Assembly (NCBI GenBank): GCA_018806915.1
Contig: JAGKQI010000054.1
Coordinates: 558,001 to 622,000, forward strand
From: Phytophthora colocasiae
Lineage: Eukaryota > Oomycota > Peronosporomycetes > Peronosporales > Peronosporaceae
Length of the DNA stretch: 64,000 bases
Direction of reading: 5' to 3'
The notes under the pieces: model-generated
What the model saw: the letters and a program-made list of their open reading frames with translations, nothing else
What the model was told of the DNA's origin: nothing
The model's database searches: none
Position numbers and translations under genes: made by a program
In this document: positions 42,336-51,690 of the stretch, piece after piece
Position numbering within the stretch: the stretch's first letter is position 1
Layout: each line of letters starts with the position of its first letter

Positions 42336-42597
42336 TGAGGGCACACACGCAGTAGAATGGAGTGTTGTAGCACACTTGGAGTTGATGGTAGAGCAGAGCA
42401 AGACACGAGAACAACAGGATGTCCACGGAAAGATTGGGATTGAGGAGGAAACCTTGCGGGAAATAAACCTCTAACTTAGACTATGCTAGTACTAGTCTCA
42501 ATATAGACGTCAGTCAATCCACCTAATGGTAGCATCATTTGAGGTCACACTCGGCACTGTAAAACAGCGGAGATCGACACCACTGCAATCTCTGACA
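42336..42597 (-). repeat. 5' LTR of the Copia element
   Basis: 262 bases, about 98% identical to the other LTR, with the same TG...CA ends. Confidence 0.9.
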
Positions 42598-42602
42598 TCC
42601 AC
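42598..42602. repeat. Target-site duplication, right (tccac)
   Basis: Matches 36876-36880 exactly. Confidence 0.85.
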
Positions 42603-43973
42603 TTAGAAGAATCTTCAGCATGTAACTGCCCGTAGAACCATACCATTTTTGTTAAATTCGCTTGATGAACGAAGGGTGTATTTTAGAAGTGAAGTTTCGC
42701 CGAGCCAAGTTTCCTTGGCAGGTTCCTGTAGAGTGATGGGCTACTGCGTAATTACAAGGTTCAGCATCACACGCACGCATGCCGAGGTCACCTCGAGACG
42801 CTTGCCTAAACGCAACCCCCAGTGGCACTGCTGCTTGCACTGGACCCCGAAGTCTCAACCAACACCTCCCCCACAAGCAGTAGCTCCCGGGTCGTCACCC
42901 AATTCGGAGTTCAGGCCACATTGGCCACGCTTGTGTAGGAGTTCCGGTCGGCTGAGCGCCTTCGTCATCAGGTCGGCTGGGTTTTCCCGCGTTGGCACGT
43001 ACTCGAGTGTCATGACCCCTGTTTTCCAGGCATCCTTAAGTGCGTGAAATCTAATGTCTATCGCCTTTTGCGCGCCCGAGCTTCCTTCCCGCTTGACTGG
43101 TTGGTTGTCGGCCTGCAGGGTGAGCTTGATCTTTGACGAGCCGATCTCACCAACGACCACCTGAATCCACTCCGCTTGCTGCAGCCCGTCATTCGCAGCA
43201 ATGAACTCGGCAGTCGTGCTAGACAGAGCTACGACGGTCTGCTTGGTGGACCCCCAGTGCACTGGCCAGCCGAACAGAAACACAACAAACCCTGATACCG
43301 ACTTCCTGTCCTTCAGGTCGTTTGCCCAGTCTGCGTCTGTGGCCACGCACAGATCTTCCGAGTTCGCATCCAGCCGAAGCTCAAGACCCCGTGTTGCGCC
43401 CAGATTTCGCAGTAGATACTTGGCAGCATCCCAGGCTGCTTTTCTCGGCTTGGAGCAGTGCCTGGCAAGCTGATTCACGGCGAAGGCCAGGTCCGGTCTC
43501 GACACCCGAGCGAGGTAAAGTAGGCTTCCAACGATTTCCCTGTATGGCTTGTTGCTCATGCGTTTTGCCTCCTCAGGCGTCAGGTCGTCAGTCAAACAGT
43601 CCAGTCGCGTTTTAGGCACCATTGGTGTGTGCGTTTGGCGCGATGGGTCCATTGCGAAGCGATATAATAGCTCGTTGATGTAGGCTTCTTGTGACAGCAT
43701 AATCGCGTTCCCGTTGCGGCGCACCTTCATTCCCAGAAACTGCCGAGATCCTTGACTTGGTATTTCACGCTCAATGCCACCATGAGTCGGAGTACGTGTT
43801 CTTCATCTGGGTGTGCCACCAAGATGTCGTCTACGTAGAGGCAGACGCCTTCAATATTTGCGTAGTACAGGCACGCGTCTCCAGTTGTCGGCTTCAGGCC
43901 GTACTGCCGCAGAAACTTGTCGATCTCCAGGTTCCACTCACGTCCTGCTTGCTTCAATCCGTAGAGTTTCATT
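42603..43973 (-). mobile_element. Second, truncated Copia element (3' part)
   Basis: A reverse transcriptase and RNase H segment of a different Copia family ends in a polypurine run (gtgggggagg, minus strand 42874-42865), followed by an LTR-like start tgttggttgagact at 42864. The 5' side is cut at about 43973 within the [10 protein letters not shown] motif. Confidence 0.75.
42855..43972 (-). pseudogene. Copia reverse transcriptase/RNase H fragment
   Basis: Two frames, 43972-43727 and 43730-42855, are the same coding region broken by a small deletion at KDLG(...)QFLGMKVRR. The first has the reverse transcriptase motifs [12 protein letters not shown] and [17 protein letters not shown] (catalytic YVDD). 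The second has SRPDLAFAVNQLARHCSKPR, the RNase H residues ATDADWANDLKDRKSVSGFV, and SSTTAEFIAANDGLQQAEWI. It differs strongly from the neighbouring intact-LTR Copia element and has more GC-rich codons. Nonfunctional. Confidence 0.88.
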
Positions 43974-43980
43974 ACATCTT

Positions 43981-46530
43981 AAACACAAGTCGCGAGGATC
44001 ACAAGGTTAGCAAGGCTCTCAGTGGATATGACGTCGGCAAACATGTACCGTTGCAAGACCTGAAACCGTTTGACGTGCAGACACAAGAAAATATCGCAGT
44101 TGTTCAAAAACATCTTTTTGCAACTTGCCTCAACCAGGATCGTGTGAAATACAATGTAAGCCAGAAAGCTATCGACGTTCTCACGACATGCCTGTTCCAG
44201 CACTACTCGCAGTTTAAAGCGGTGAATCTCCATGGGTCAGCTGTAAAGCGCTTAGAGTCCTGTGTGAACTTGCTGGATCCTCGTTAGCAGACTTTTTAGC
44301 TTGGTCAACGCACTTAGCTGCTTCTGCGTGTAAGGCAAGTGAACCAAAACAAAAAAGCACCGAGCCCAAGCCAGATGAACGATCAACTGAACAGCTTAAA
44401 ATAATCGAACATCAACGCTGTATCATTGATCAGTTAGTCCTACGCATCAAGAACCAAGACAAACGGATGGATATTCTTGAAGCTAAATTGGAAGGAAAAA
44501 TCGCACAAAACAAGCGTGAGAGTTTGTCAGGTGACCATAATGAAACAACCAACACTAAACGCAGAAGAACGTCAGTGACCCACCTCCACACCACGTGGTA
44601 TGCGTGGTATGCTCACGAGCCGCTAGTTCACCGAAGCAACACCGATCGAAGGCGAAACAGCTCGTTGCCTTTATGAAGTTGTTTCTTGATAAAGCTTTAA
44701 ACTGGATCCAAGTGCTGCCGACTACCGCGATCAAGTCTTGCTGTTGGGTAAGCAAGCCGAACAGGAAGTGCTGTCGTTTCTCAAAGCTCACAAAATCAAG
44801 TCTCGTGGATCAACAGCCGTCCGAAAGTATCTTCATAATCTGTACCAAAGTGGCGCTCTCAACGACAAGATTGATCACCACTTACGACTTCGCTGTACAG
44901 GTGCTATACAAGATCCTGATCATCAGGACCCTCTAGAGCTTGTGACGTCAACGTAAATCTAGCGGCTTGAAACGAAAGCGTAAGGGAGACCACTGGCTTC
45001 CACGTGTCAAAAGCGGATGGTTGTGGTTGATTCAGTAAAACACCTTGCAAACTAGAACCTCTGTCAAAAACGAGTTTAACAGAAAAACCTTGTCGTAAAA
45101 CCGAAGATAATCTTGTCGTAAAAATCCGAAAACCATTTGCATGCTTCACTTTTGAATTCTCTAGAAGCCCCCACAGAGAAAATGGACGAAACAAGAGATC
45201 ATTCTTAAAGTGAAGAGACAAACGTCGAGTGCTGAAAAAACATCAGAAGCGTTGATGATCCCTCGCACGACCCTCCTGGGATATTTTGCCATGGATGGAG
45301 GAACTAAATTCCACTGACGTCGATCCATTGTCTTAGCGAAGCACTCGTCCTGGCCTGGCTGCTCCAACGTTGAGCTCAGAGATTGAGGTCGCTGATCTTA
45401 TTACGCGAAACGCCTCAGATGGTGAAATGATGTCGCGCAATGCCATATTGGAGGAGGCCGTTAACAAGATCCCAAGTCTTCAAGGAAAGTCGATTAGCGC
45501 ACTCAACAATTGGTTAACACGCTTCATCATCCGCAACAAACTCACAGCAGCGTAGCACGCTACCCTAAGAAAAACAAATCGAGCGATACATTCTCCCCAC
45601 ACTCTGCAAAGAAGGCTAAGATAACTCACAAACAAGTTCGAACATCGCGTTTACCCGAAAATCCAAGCCGTCGCGTTTACAATTGCTGGATCTAAATAAT
45701 TTTCGGTGGGGCTTGGTGAGAAAGCGAGAGGACGAGAAGCCTACCCCAAAGGGAATCACTAAAACAGTTGATTATGTAGTGTACAGTACTTCGGCGGTTT
45801 GCTTCAGACCTTGTGAGACTTCCTACACTCTCGTTCTTACGGAGAGGAGCTTGAGGCGACTGAATTCTGGAGAATGGCTGGACGATTCTGTGATGTCGTA
45901 TACATTCGATAACACATCCCTGCAAACAGTAAAACGTTTAACTTTGACTGCTAATCGTTCGGCACAATTCTGAGCGCGTACAAAAGAAACAAAAACAGTA
46001 TGAATGCAATGTACGATGAAGCATATGGTATCATGGCACGATTTCTGTACGAGAAGTACCGTATTATACTGGTTCCTGTGTGCATGAATCTCCATTGGAA
46101 CTTCATAGTTCTGCAAAATCCAGTACTTGACATCGATGGGCTAAAGCCATACTTTCTCCACGTCGACTCGAGAACGCATCACTCCACCCAAGAGATCAAG
46201 AACCTCCTTTCGGAACAGCAATGTTAACCTCTGAACCATGCACACAACGTTTATCCGCAAAAATTCTCAGGCCACTCACACACACTTGCACACATACACG
46301 CACACGCGAACAATGTACACCAGCAACGACTTGGGCACTAGGGAGATAAAATTGGAGAATGACAAAATTTTAGAGTTCGGCACAGTCGTTGCCCGAGAGC
46401 CATCAATTTTTGTGATGTTATTACGAGGATGTGTTTTTACATTTAAAAAAATCTTGCTGGCTCTTTATACCAGCTGTTCCACATTTTTGGTACGGAGGGG
46501 TCCTCCGGTCGGATAAATTTTGGTATGAGG
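43981..46530 (+). mobile_element. Degenerate Ulp1-peptidase-bearing element
   Basis: A series of short plus-strand frames with stops: about 43990-44287 (LSGYDVGKHVPLQDLKPFDV), 44400-44580 (a coiled coil, KRMDILEAKLEGKIAQNKRE), 44740-44956 (LLGKQAEQEVLSFLKAHKIK), 45370-45555 (a helical, possibly DNA-binding unit) and the Ulp1 piece. Their common orientation and shared decay suggest one old element. I cannot see its ends. Some eukaryotic DNA transposons (certain Cryptons and Mutator-like elements) carry C48 peptidases; which class this is remains open. Confidence 0.45.
45683..46227 (+). pseudogene. Ulp1/C48 SUMO-protease-like fragment
   Basis: Two frames carry C48 landmarks. The first, SLRRLNSGEWLDDSVMSY, matches the entry motif of Ulp1 domains. 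The second, ILVPVCMNLHWNFIVLQNP followed by YFLHVDSRTHH, contains the catalytic His-Trp and the Asp-Ser. A stop at about 45971 separates them. The Gln and Cys box of the active site is missing, because the frame ends at 46227. A separate minus-strand fragment at the right window edge carries exactly that box, but it is a different copy. Confidence 0.65.
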
Positions 46531-46878
46531 AACATGGCATCAGCTTAATTTTGAGTGATTTCTTACAGTGCAATACGATATAGTGATATCCACATCCATG
46601 TAAACTTACGGAATAAATACGTTTTCGTTGTTATTGGGACAGCGAACGTTGCATAATGACGGCCGCCGACACCAGCTGACATATTAGTGATTGGTCAAAT
46701 ATATACTTTCGCAGAGGGGGGACGATAGGTTTTATACTTTGTGAGGTTATTTACTTGACTGGTTGCGCACCAAGTCACTTGTTGTCATTTCAGATTTTTT
46801 AACAGCAACGGAAAGCTAACGGTACGTAACTGCCTGCACTCACTACAACTACCTGCACCACTACATAACACCCCTAAA
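46531..46878. other. No gene seen
   Basis: About 350 bases without a coding signal, between the Ulp1-bearing relic and a tRNA-like sequence. Confidence 0.35.
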
Positions 46879-46938
46879 GCTCTGATGGTTTAGCCCGGTC
46901 GAAAGACCGGTGGAGTTGGTTCGAATCCAGCCAGAGGT
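46879..46938 (+). tRNA. tRNA-like sequence, truncated (pseudo-tRNA or SINE head)
   Basis: It has a perfect B box, ggttcgaatcc, and an A-box-like tggtttagcccgg, with acceptor-like halves ctctg and cagag. At about 60 bases it is too short for a cloverleaf: the anticodon arm appears replaced by ccggtcgaaagaccgg, a 6-bp stem with a GAAA loop. It may be a Pol III promoter relic, and no anticodon is assigned. Confidence 0.4.
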
Positions 46939-47055
46939 ATCTTGATTACTTTTATGTTTGTACAAAGGCACCTGAAAGCTTAACTAAGCGTACTGCAGTG
47001 CAGTGTCTCATACACTGTCATTAAGTATGCTGTACGAGCTATCTAGTTAATGTAC

Positions 47056-47385
47056 TCAATATACTTTTTTTTCGCCAACATAAGCATGTTTCTGTGGAAG
47101 TATTGTCTTCAACAGACTCAAACGCACAAGTTCACGGTGGTCACGGTTAAATTGCGTTACAAGATCCTTCGAGATGTCTTCGCAAGGCTCCAGGGTCGTC
47201 TTCCAGTCTACCAGGTAGTGTGGCTTGTTGCCCATGTCCACGCACTTGACGCACAGTTCCGTTGGTTGGAGGGATGTAGCATTCCCAGACCACTCTTCTT
47301 CTTCTTGCTCTTGGCCTTGCACATATCCTTCAAGCTGACGAAGATTTTTCGAAGATCTTCCGGTACGCGATCTTGAGAACACCAT
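47056..47385 (-). CDS. Chromodomain-like small protein or fragment, 109 aa
   Basis: The frame starts MVFSRSRTGRSSKNLRQ and contains HYLVDWKTTLEPCEDISKDL followed by LVTQFNRDHREL. This fits the chromodomain pattern Y-L-V-x-W...T-W-E-P...L...F, here with a leucine in place of the second aromatic tryptophan. Chromodomains read methylated histone tails and also end some retroelement integrases. Given the surrounding transposons, an integrase-tail relic is likelier than a host gene. The start codon is uncertain. Confidence 0.45.
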   Translation of the reverse strand: MVFSRSRTGRSSKNLRQLEGYVQGQEQEEEEWSGNATSLQPTELCVKCVDMGNKPHYLVDWKTTLEPCEDISKDLVTQFNRDHRELVRLSLLKTILPQKHAYVGEKKVY

Positions 47386-47591
47386 CGAGTTGCGTAAGGC
47401 ACGGATGGACGCATCCGTAATACGTAGCTTAGTAGCTTTCGCAAAGCTTATGCATAGTTTCTTGAAGCGATCAAGCTGAAGACGACGTATATAATAGCCA
47501 TACCAAGGTCACTAGATCACAGTAAAATATGATGCACTTAAAATAATCTCCTCAAATGTATTAGCACTACACCTTTGCCCGTCCAGTCTTA

Positions 47592-47717
47592 AGTAAAACG
47601 GCATTCAAAGTTGGCAGCTTTTATTTTGGGGTCCCAAAATGTACCCAAAATTGAGTGTCCCACTACCTTAGCGCATTCAAAGTTGACTAATCTGCATTCA
47701 AAGTTGGCAGTTTTACT
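47592..47717. mobile_element. Small TA-flanked inverted-repeat element (MITE-like)
   Basis: agtaaaac at 47592 and gttttact ending at 47717 are inverted copies flanked by TA. The inside has three related cattcaaagttg units. Bases 47569-47686 are about 96% identical to 55902-56020, so this is a repeated family. Confidence 0.5.
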
Positions 47718-47725
47718 TAGGCGCC

Positions 47726-48229
47726 GTACGACATGTCTTCGTAGCGGATCGCGGCGTTCACGAAGTCTCGCGCGTGCAGCTCCATCATCACCACAAGCTG
47801 CTGGGTAATCTTCGGCATGGAGACGTGGGCAGCGCGCTCCAGAAGCCGCATCCTCGCTTCATCAGGTCGTCGCGAGCCGTAACGAGCGTCTCATTCTGGC
47901 TGTGCGCAGGCGCGTTGTCGAAGACAACGCGCGGAGTCCTTGACAGTCGCATACAGCTCATCCACGAAGTCAGCGTTGTCTTGCATTTTGATGCTGCCGC
48001 GTTGAGTTCGATACGCAACAACCCCAAAGGCAGAGGATACAGCGCATTGAATTTGCAAGCTCGCTCCTTTCGACGGGGGAAGCCTTTCAATAGCACGTTT
48101 GCCCTTCTTGGCTCGACCACTTGAACGCTTGGTGTACAAGTTGTACATGTAGTTAGTCTCGTCAAAGTAAATCACGAGGTTACCTTGTCGTTGGTGCTCG
48201 ACCAAAGCTTGAGCAAACTGCTTGCGCTC
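47726..48229 (-). pseudogene. IS630/Tc1-type transposase relic
   Basis: Minus-strand frames give LVIYFDETNYMYNLYTKRSS (first catalytic Asp), GRAKKGKRAIERLPPSKGAS, RTQRGSIKMQDNADFVDELY and, after a frameshift near 47930, RVVFDNAPAHSQNETLVTAR (second Asp). These are the DDE_3 motifs of an oomycete IS630-like family. The N-terminal DNA-binding part and the terminal glutamate are missing. Its 5' edge at about 48229 cuts into a PiggyBac intron, implying insertion there. Confidence 0.75.
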
Positions 48230-48775
48230 CATACAATATAACACAATATTAGTTTGTACCATACACGATAAGCCACCTTAGGGGCCAAAAAAAGAAGGCG
48301 TGTCCGAAGACACGCCTGCTTCGTACCGAATGCAGTAGGTCGTAGTTGAGCAGCACAGCATAAACAACTACGTGCCCCATTTGTGGGGTTTGTCTTTGAT
48401 GTAAACGCGCATACGATTGAACGTAGAGCGCGAAGGCAACATAGCCTGACCAGCCATTTGCCCCTAGCTCCTTCAAAAAATGATCTGGTACTACGCCCGA
48501 CGCAATTTTCTCCATACCGCCGAGTGACGACAGCAACTGGTCATCAAATTTCATTTCAGGCGGAATTGGTAGTTGCTCCATCCCACCATCTATGGTATCC
48601 ATCGATAGATCTTCATCATCACCGTCATCGTTCTCAGCGTCCGATACAAACCCCGCAAACTTTTTCGGGTAATCAGTAGCAGCAATATAATTCACATCTT
48701 GGTTCACATCTTCAAGCAATATATATATATGAAATATAAACGTAATATACACGTTAGGACAGTTCATAACATGTA

Positions 48776-49492
48776 CTTCCTCTGTCCGAAAATATAAGCG
48801 GGCTTAAAATGATAATCTCGTTTTAAGACCAAAACCGATTTATAATACTCGCGGATTGGCTCAAATTTAAGCGCTGCGCTTAAGGATTAATTCGGTGGCC
48901 GTCCGGCGGGATTTTATTGAGTACTGAAGAAGTTACAGCCGTTCACGTATAGATAGTTCCAGATCTACCGCATTCTAGTCTACGCCAGTTCTCCCCATGA
49001 CTTCTTCACACGCTACAGGCCCCGGCAGAAGAAAGAACCTTACCCCCAGAGAGCGTGCTGAAGCTGTCGCCTTCCTGCTTGGCGTCAGTAGCGAGCTGCA
49101 ACCCCGACAAGGCGCCATTCGGGAGCGTGCAGAAAAGTTTGAGTGCAGTGGCGACCAGATCTCGCGCCTTTGGCGCCGAGCGGTCCAAGCCATCCAGGCG
49201 GGCAACCCAATCAATTACGACAGCGTCAGGAAGGGGAGGAGCGGACGCAAGTCGCTCCTGACCGAAGAGTTCCGTCACGACCTCAACCATGCCATCGCAC
49301 TTATCCCCCTCGAAGATAGGACGGAACTTCGCACTTTAGCGAACAAACTAGGTATTCCTAAATCTACGCTGCATGACAATAGCCAACGTAAGTTCGGCCG
49401 AGCAGAAACCCACTTGTGAAAATCGAACTTAGCGCTTATATTTTCGGACACCTTTCATACTGAAGCCCGCTTATATTTTCGGACAGAGGAAG
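48776..49492 (+). mobile_element. Plant-mariner/Stowaway-like element, deletion derivative, 717 bp
   Basis: The ends are cttcctctgtccgaaaatat at 48776 and its inverted copy ending at 49492, about 30 bases matching. TA flanks both sides (48774-48775 and 49493-49494). The end sequence closely resembles the published Stowaway/plant-mariner consensus (ctccctccgtccc-aaaatataag). The inside retains only the 5' part of a transposase gene. Confidence 0.85.
48997..49419 (+). CDS. N-terminal DNA-binding part of a plant-type mariner transposase, truncated
   Basis: 140 codons starting MTSSHATGPGRRKNLTPRER. The order LTPRERAEAVAFLL, FECSGDQISRLWRRAVQAIQ, GRSGRKSLLTEEFRHDLNHA and then DRTELRTLANKLGIPKSTLH is the double helix-turn-helix head of plant mariner-like (DD39D) transposases: a first HTH, the GRKxLL linker, and a second HTH ending in K-S-T-L-H. 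The DDE domain is absent. If expressed, the product could bind the terminal repeats but not cut. The frame is open, so repression of related copies is possible but unproven. Confidence 0.75.
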   Translation: MTSSHATGPGRRKNLTPRERAEAVAFLLGVSSELQPRQGAIRERAEKFECSGDQISRLWRRAVQAIQAGNPINYDSVRKGRSGRKSLLTEEFRHDLNHAIALIPLEDRTELRTLANKLGIPKSTLHDNSQRKFGRAETHL

Positions 49493-50375
49493 TACATACA
49501 AGTTTGACCCACCTTCAGTAGACTGGTTGTTAGGATGCGAGTCTTCCTTCGATTTTTCGGCAACCCTTGGCGGTTCTGTGTCTCTCCCGAACTGATTGTC
49601 TTCTTCGGAGTCATCCGAGGCATTGCTGCTTTCGTCTGCTTTCTCGAAATCTCCTTCCAGATTTCTGGGACTGACAGTCGAACCTAGTACATAGTTGAAA
49701 ACCAAATACAAGATTAGACGAAACATATCGTGGACCATACAAGGTAATATTTACCTTCTGGGCTGCTGTGCATTTGACCACCGTCGTTCCCGAGTGACAG
49801 TGCTATAGCATGTGGAGAAGGTGCTTGTAGGACGACCGGGGTCAGTGACGCGCTTGGCCTTGAGGGAGAAGCAGATTCCGATGGTGGTATGGGGGGCAAT
49901 GACTGGGTGTTCCGTGGTGGGCTACCGACAGGTGGCTCAAATATCGCGCTCCCGACGGGTTCTTGGACACGGCAAGCTGATACACGAGTACACTATAGCA
50001 CAAATCAAACGTGAACCATTCAGCTTATGATAGACATACGTTCTGCCGCACCCGACTTCCCAAGTTTTGTAGCGTTACGACGTCGTGCAGCGTTTGCTGA
50101 TCCGTCGCGTCTTGACTGCTTCTTCGCTTGAAGCTCCTCTGTTCAGATAATAATATCAGCACAGAATAGCGAACAACAATCAAATACAACGTTACCAAGA
50201 TCAATTTTGTCCAGATGCTTCATCAGCGCTTCCTCGCCAACGAAAACGTCTTCTCCTTTGACGTCCTTGATCGTTTTTCCTGGCTTGATATATGTGAAGT
50301 CAACTGAAAGACCTGTGGCTTGGAGGTCCATCCTGCCTTCCTAAGCTCGCGCCAGTTAAGTCGAATATTGGCGAT

Positions 50376-50540
50376 TTGGACCCAATTTTTCAGCACGATA
50401 ACGCGTCCATTCACTCGGCAAGACTCATGAAGGACTTCCTCGCGGTGAATAACGTTACTACGCTGCCGTGACCGGCGAAGATCCCCGATCTCAACATCAT
50501 AGAGAACGTTTGGGGACTTCTGGCTCGCCGACGATGGTAG
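50376..50540 (+). pseudogene. Tc1-like transposase fragment
   Basis: A plus-strand frame reads GDLDPIFQHDNASIHSARLM and, after an in-frame TGA where tryptophan is expected, PDLNIIENVWGLLARR. The second Asp and the Glu are 34 residues apart (DD34E), the Tc1 spacing. Only about 55 codons remain, directly abutting the PiggyBac relic. Confidence 0.7.
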
Positions 50541-51131
50541 CGAACAAGACAAGTAGGAACACTGATGATTACAATCGCAAAGGAAAGATTGCTTGCTACA
50601 TGATGTTCAATCCTCTGGAACTGCAGCGTGGCATAACTAGGCAAAAATGTTTGCTCTGTGTCAACTTCAAATAAAAAGGCCCAAACCAGTCGCAGTATAT
50701 ACAACATACGCCCACATGCGAGACTGGAGAAGGTGTATATGACAACTTCGGTACATAGCGCTGCGCACGATGTGCAAGCAACCTTGACCGATCAGGTTGC
50801 CTTCCCACAGTACAGACTTTACACTCGTACTTATCACAGGCAATACAAAAATCAATATTAGACTGTACTTAACATGTAGTATTATACAACATGTTAAAGA
50901 CTTGCCAGGGGGTCAAAATAGGCTTGAGAGCGGAGGGGGGGTTAAGTTTAGAAATGCAGCCTTATATTTCCGGACGTACCAGCCTTCGCTTAAAGAGGGG
51001 TGAAATCCACATGACAGCAATTTTCATTTTCATGGTTTCGGATGCTGAAGTACCCATGCTCCGATCAAACGGGGATTACCCCTTTCAACTTCATGTCCTT
51101 ATCAAGATCGTTTTAGAGTGCATGTGTAGTA
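50541..51131. other. Transposon-derived filler, no gene seen
   Basis: Contains a near-palindromic gtattatacaacatgttaa (about 50878-50896) that recurs at about 51806-51824. No coding signal. Confidence 0.35.
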
Positions 51132-51520
51132 CAGTGCACGCCGGAATTATAACGCACCAGAAAATTGACTTTTCTGAAAATAAACTTCAGCGTTTCCAGC
51201 CGAGCTAACCCCTAGAGACTACTGAAAAACAATAGAACACGTATGCAAAAAGCAGAAATGGAAAAGCTGGTGTCGTTCGAGAGCAATCGGCAAAAATGTT
51301 TTGGCTCGGGTCAAAAGTATACGCACTCTCCAATATCGGTTGGGCTCTAGTAGGGAGTCTACGCGCCTTTCTGCAACCGTGTCGCCTCCAGTCGCTTAGG
51401 AACACTCCTAACTAGCTTTTTAAGGTACGCTGGATCAATTCGAGACGACTCTAAGTTGATCTGTTTGACCAAATCGGCGGCCCTCTCAAATTGGCGACCG
51501 TTTGCATATACTTCTAACGC
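51132..51520 (-). mobile_element. 3' end of a Tc-type element with C-terminal transposase codons
   Basis: Begins after TA (51130-51131) with cagtgcacgccggaattata, the same terminus that ends the Tc element at 62671 in inverted orientation. The match extends roughly 190 bases with gaps. Just inside, the minus strand encodes EVYANGRQFERAADLVKQIN and YLKKLVRSVPKRLEATRLQ, then a stop, the typical Tc1/Tc3 transposase C-terminus. Confidence 0.7.
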
Positions 51521-51530
51521 TTCTTACGAT

Positions 51531-51690
51531 TCCTCCTCGCCCACCTCCTCCTCTTCCGCTTCCTCCTGTTCGTCTTCTTTCGCTTCTTCTTCTCGCTCCT
51601 GCTCGTCCTCTTTCTCTTCTTCATTCCCTCCTGCTGCTCCTCCTTCTCTTCTTCCTGCCCCCCGTCCTCAGCATCTGGAGAAGGACGGCG
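51531..51690. repeat. Polypyrimidine/polypurine tract
   Basis: About 160 bases are almost pure C/T on the plus strand (cctcctcctcttccgcttcc-type units). The minus strand can be read as an acidic frame (QEREEEAKEDEQEEAEEEE) ending in a stop at about 51528, but this is probably a by-product of the repeat. Confidence 0.7.

Larger units (their letters stand above)
36881..42597 (-). mobile_element. Ty1/Copia LTR retrotransposon, full-length but mutated, 5.7 kb
   Basis: Bounded by two LTRs (36881-37143 and 42336-42597) and flanked by the 5-bp duplication tccac at 36876-36880 and 42598-42602. Reading on the minus strand, the order is 5' LTR, primer site, gag with zinc knuckle, protease, integrase, reverse transcriptase, RNase H, polypurine tract, 3' LTR. 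Integrase before reverse transcriptase defines the Copia superfamily. Several stops and frameshifts disable the polyprotein although the LTRs differ at only about five positions. Confidence 0.93.
48230..50375 (-). pseudogene. PiggyBac-like transposase relic, 5' part, split by a mariner-type insertion
   Basis: On the minus strand: ELRKAGWTSKP then DFTYIKPGKTIKDVKGEDVF (about 50360-50190), a basic exon (50139-50040), a proline/serine-rich exon and an acidic exon (49899-49510). Then comes the 717-bp mariner-type insertion at 48776-49492. The frame resumes below 48774 with EDLSMDTIDGGMEQLPIPPE and PSRSTFNRMRVYIKDKPHKW, the PiggyBac core around the first catalytic Asp. A stop follows KDKPHKWGT. 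The coding part ends at an intron donor near 48330, and the intron's end (48230-48252) adjoins the IS630-like relic. Frameshift at about 50330. Confidence 0.65.
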
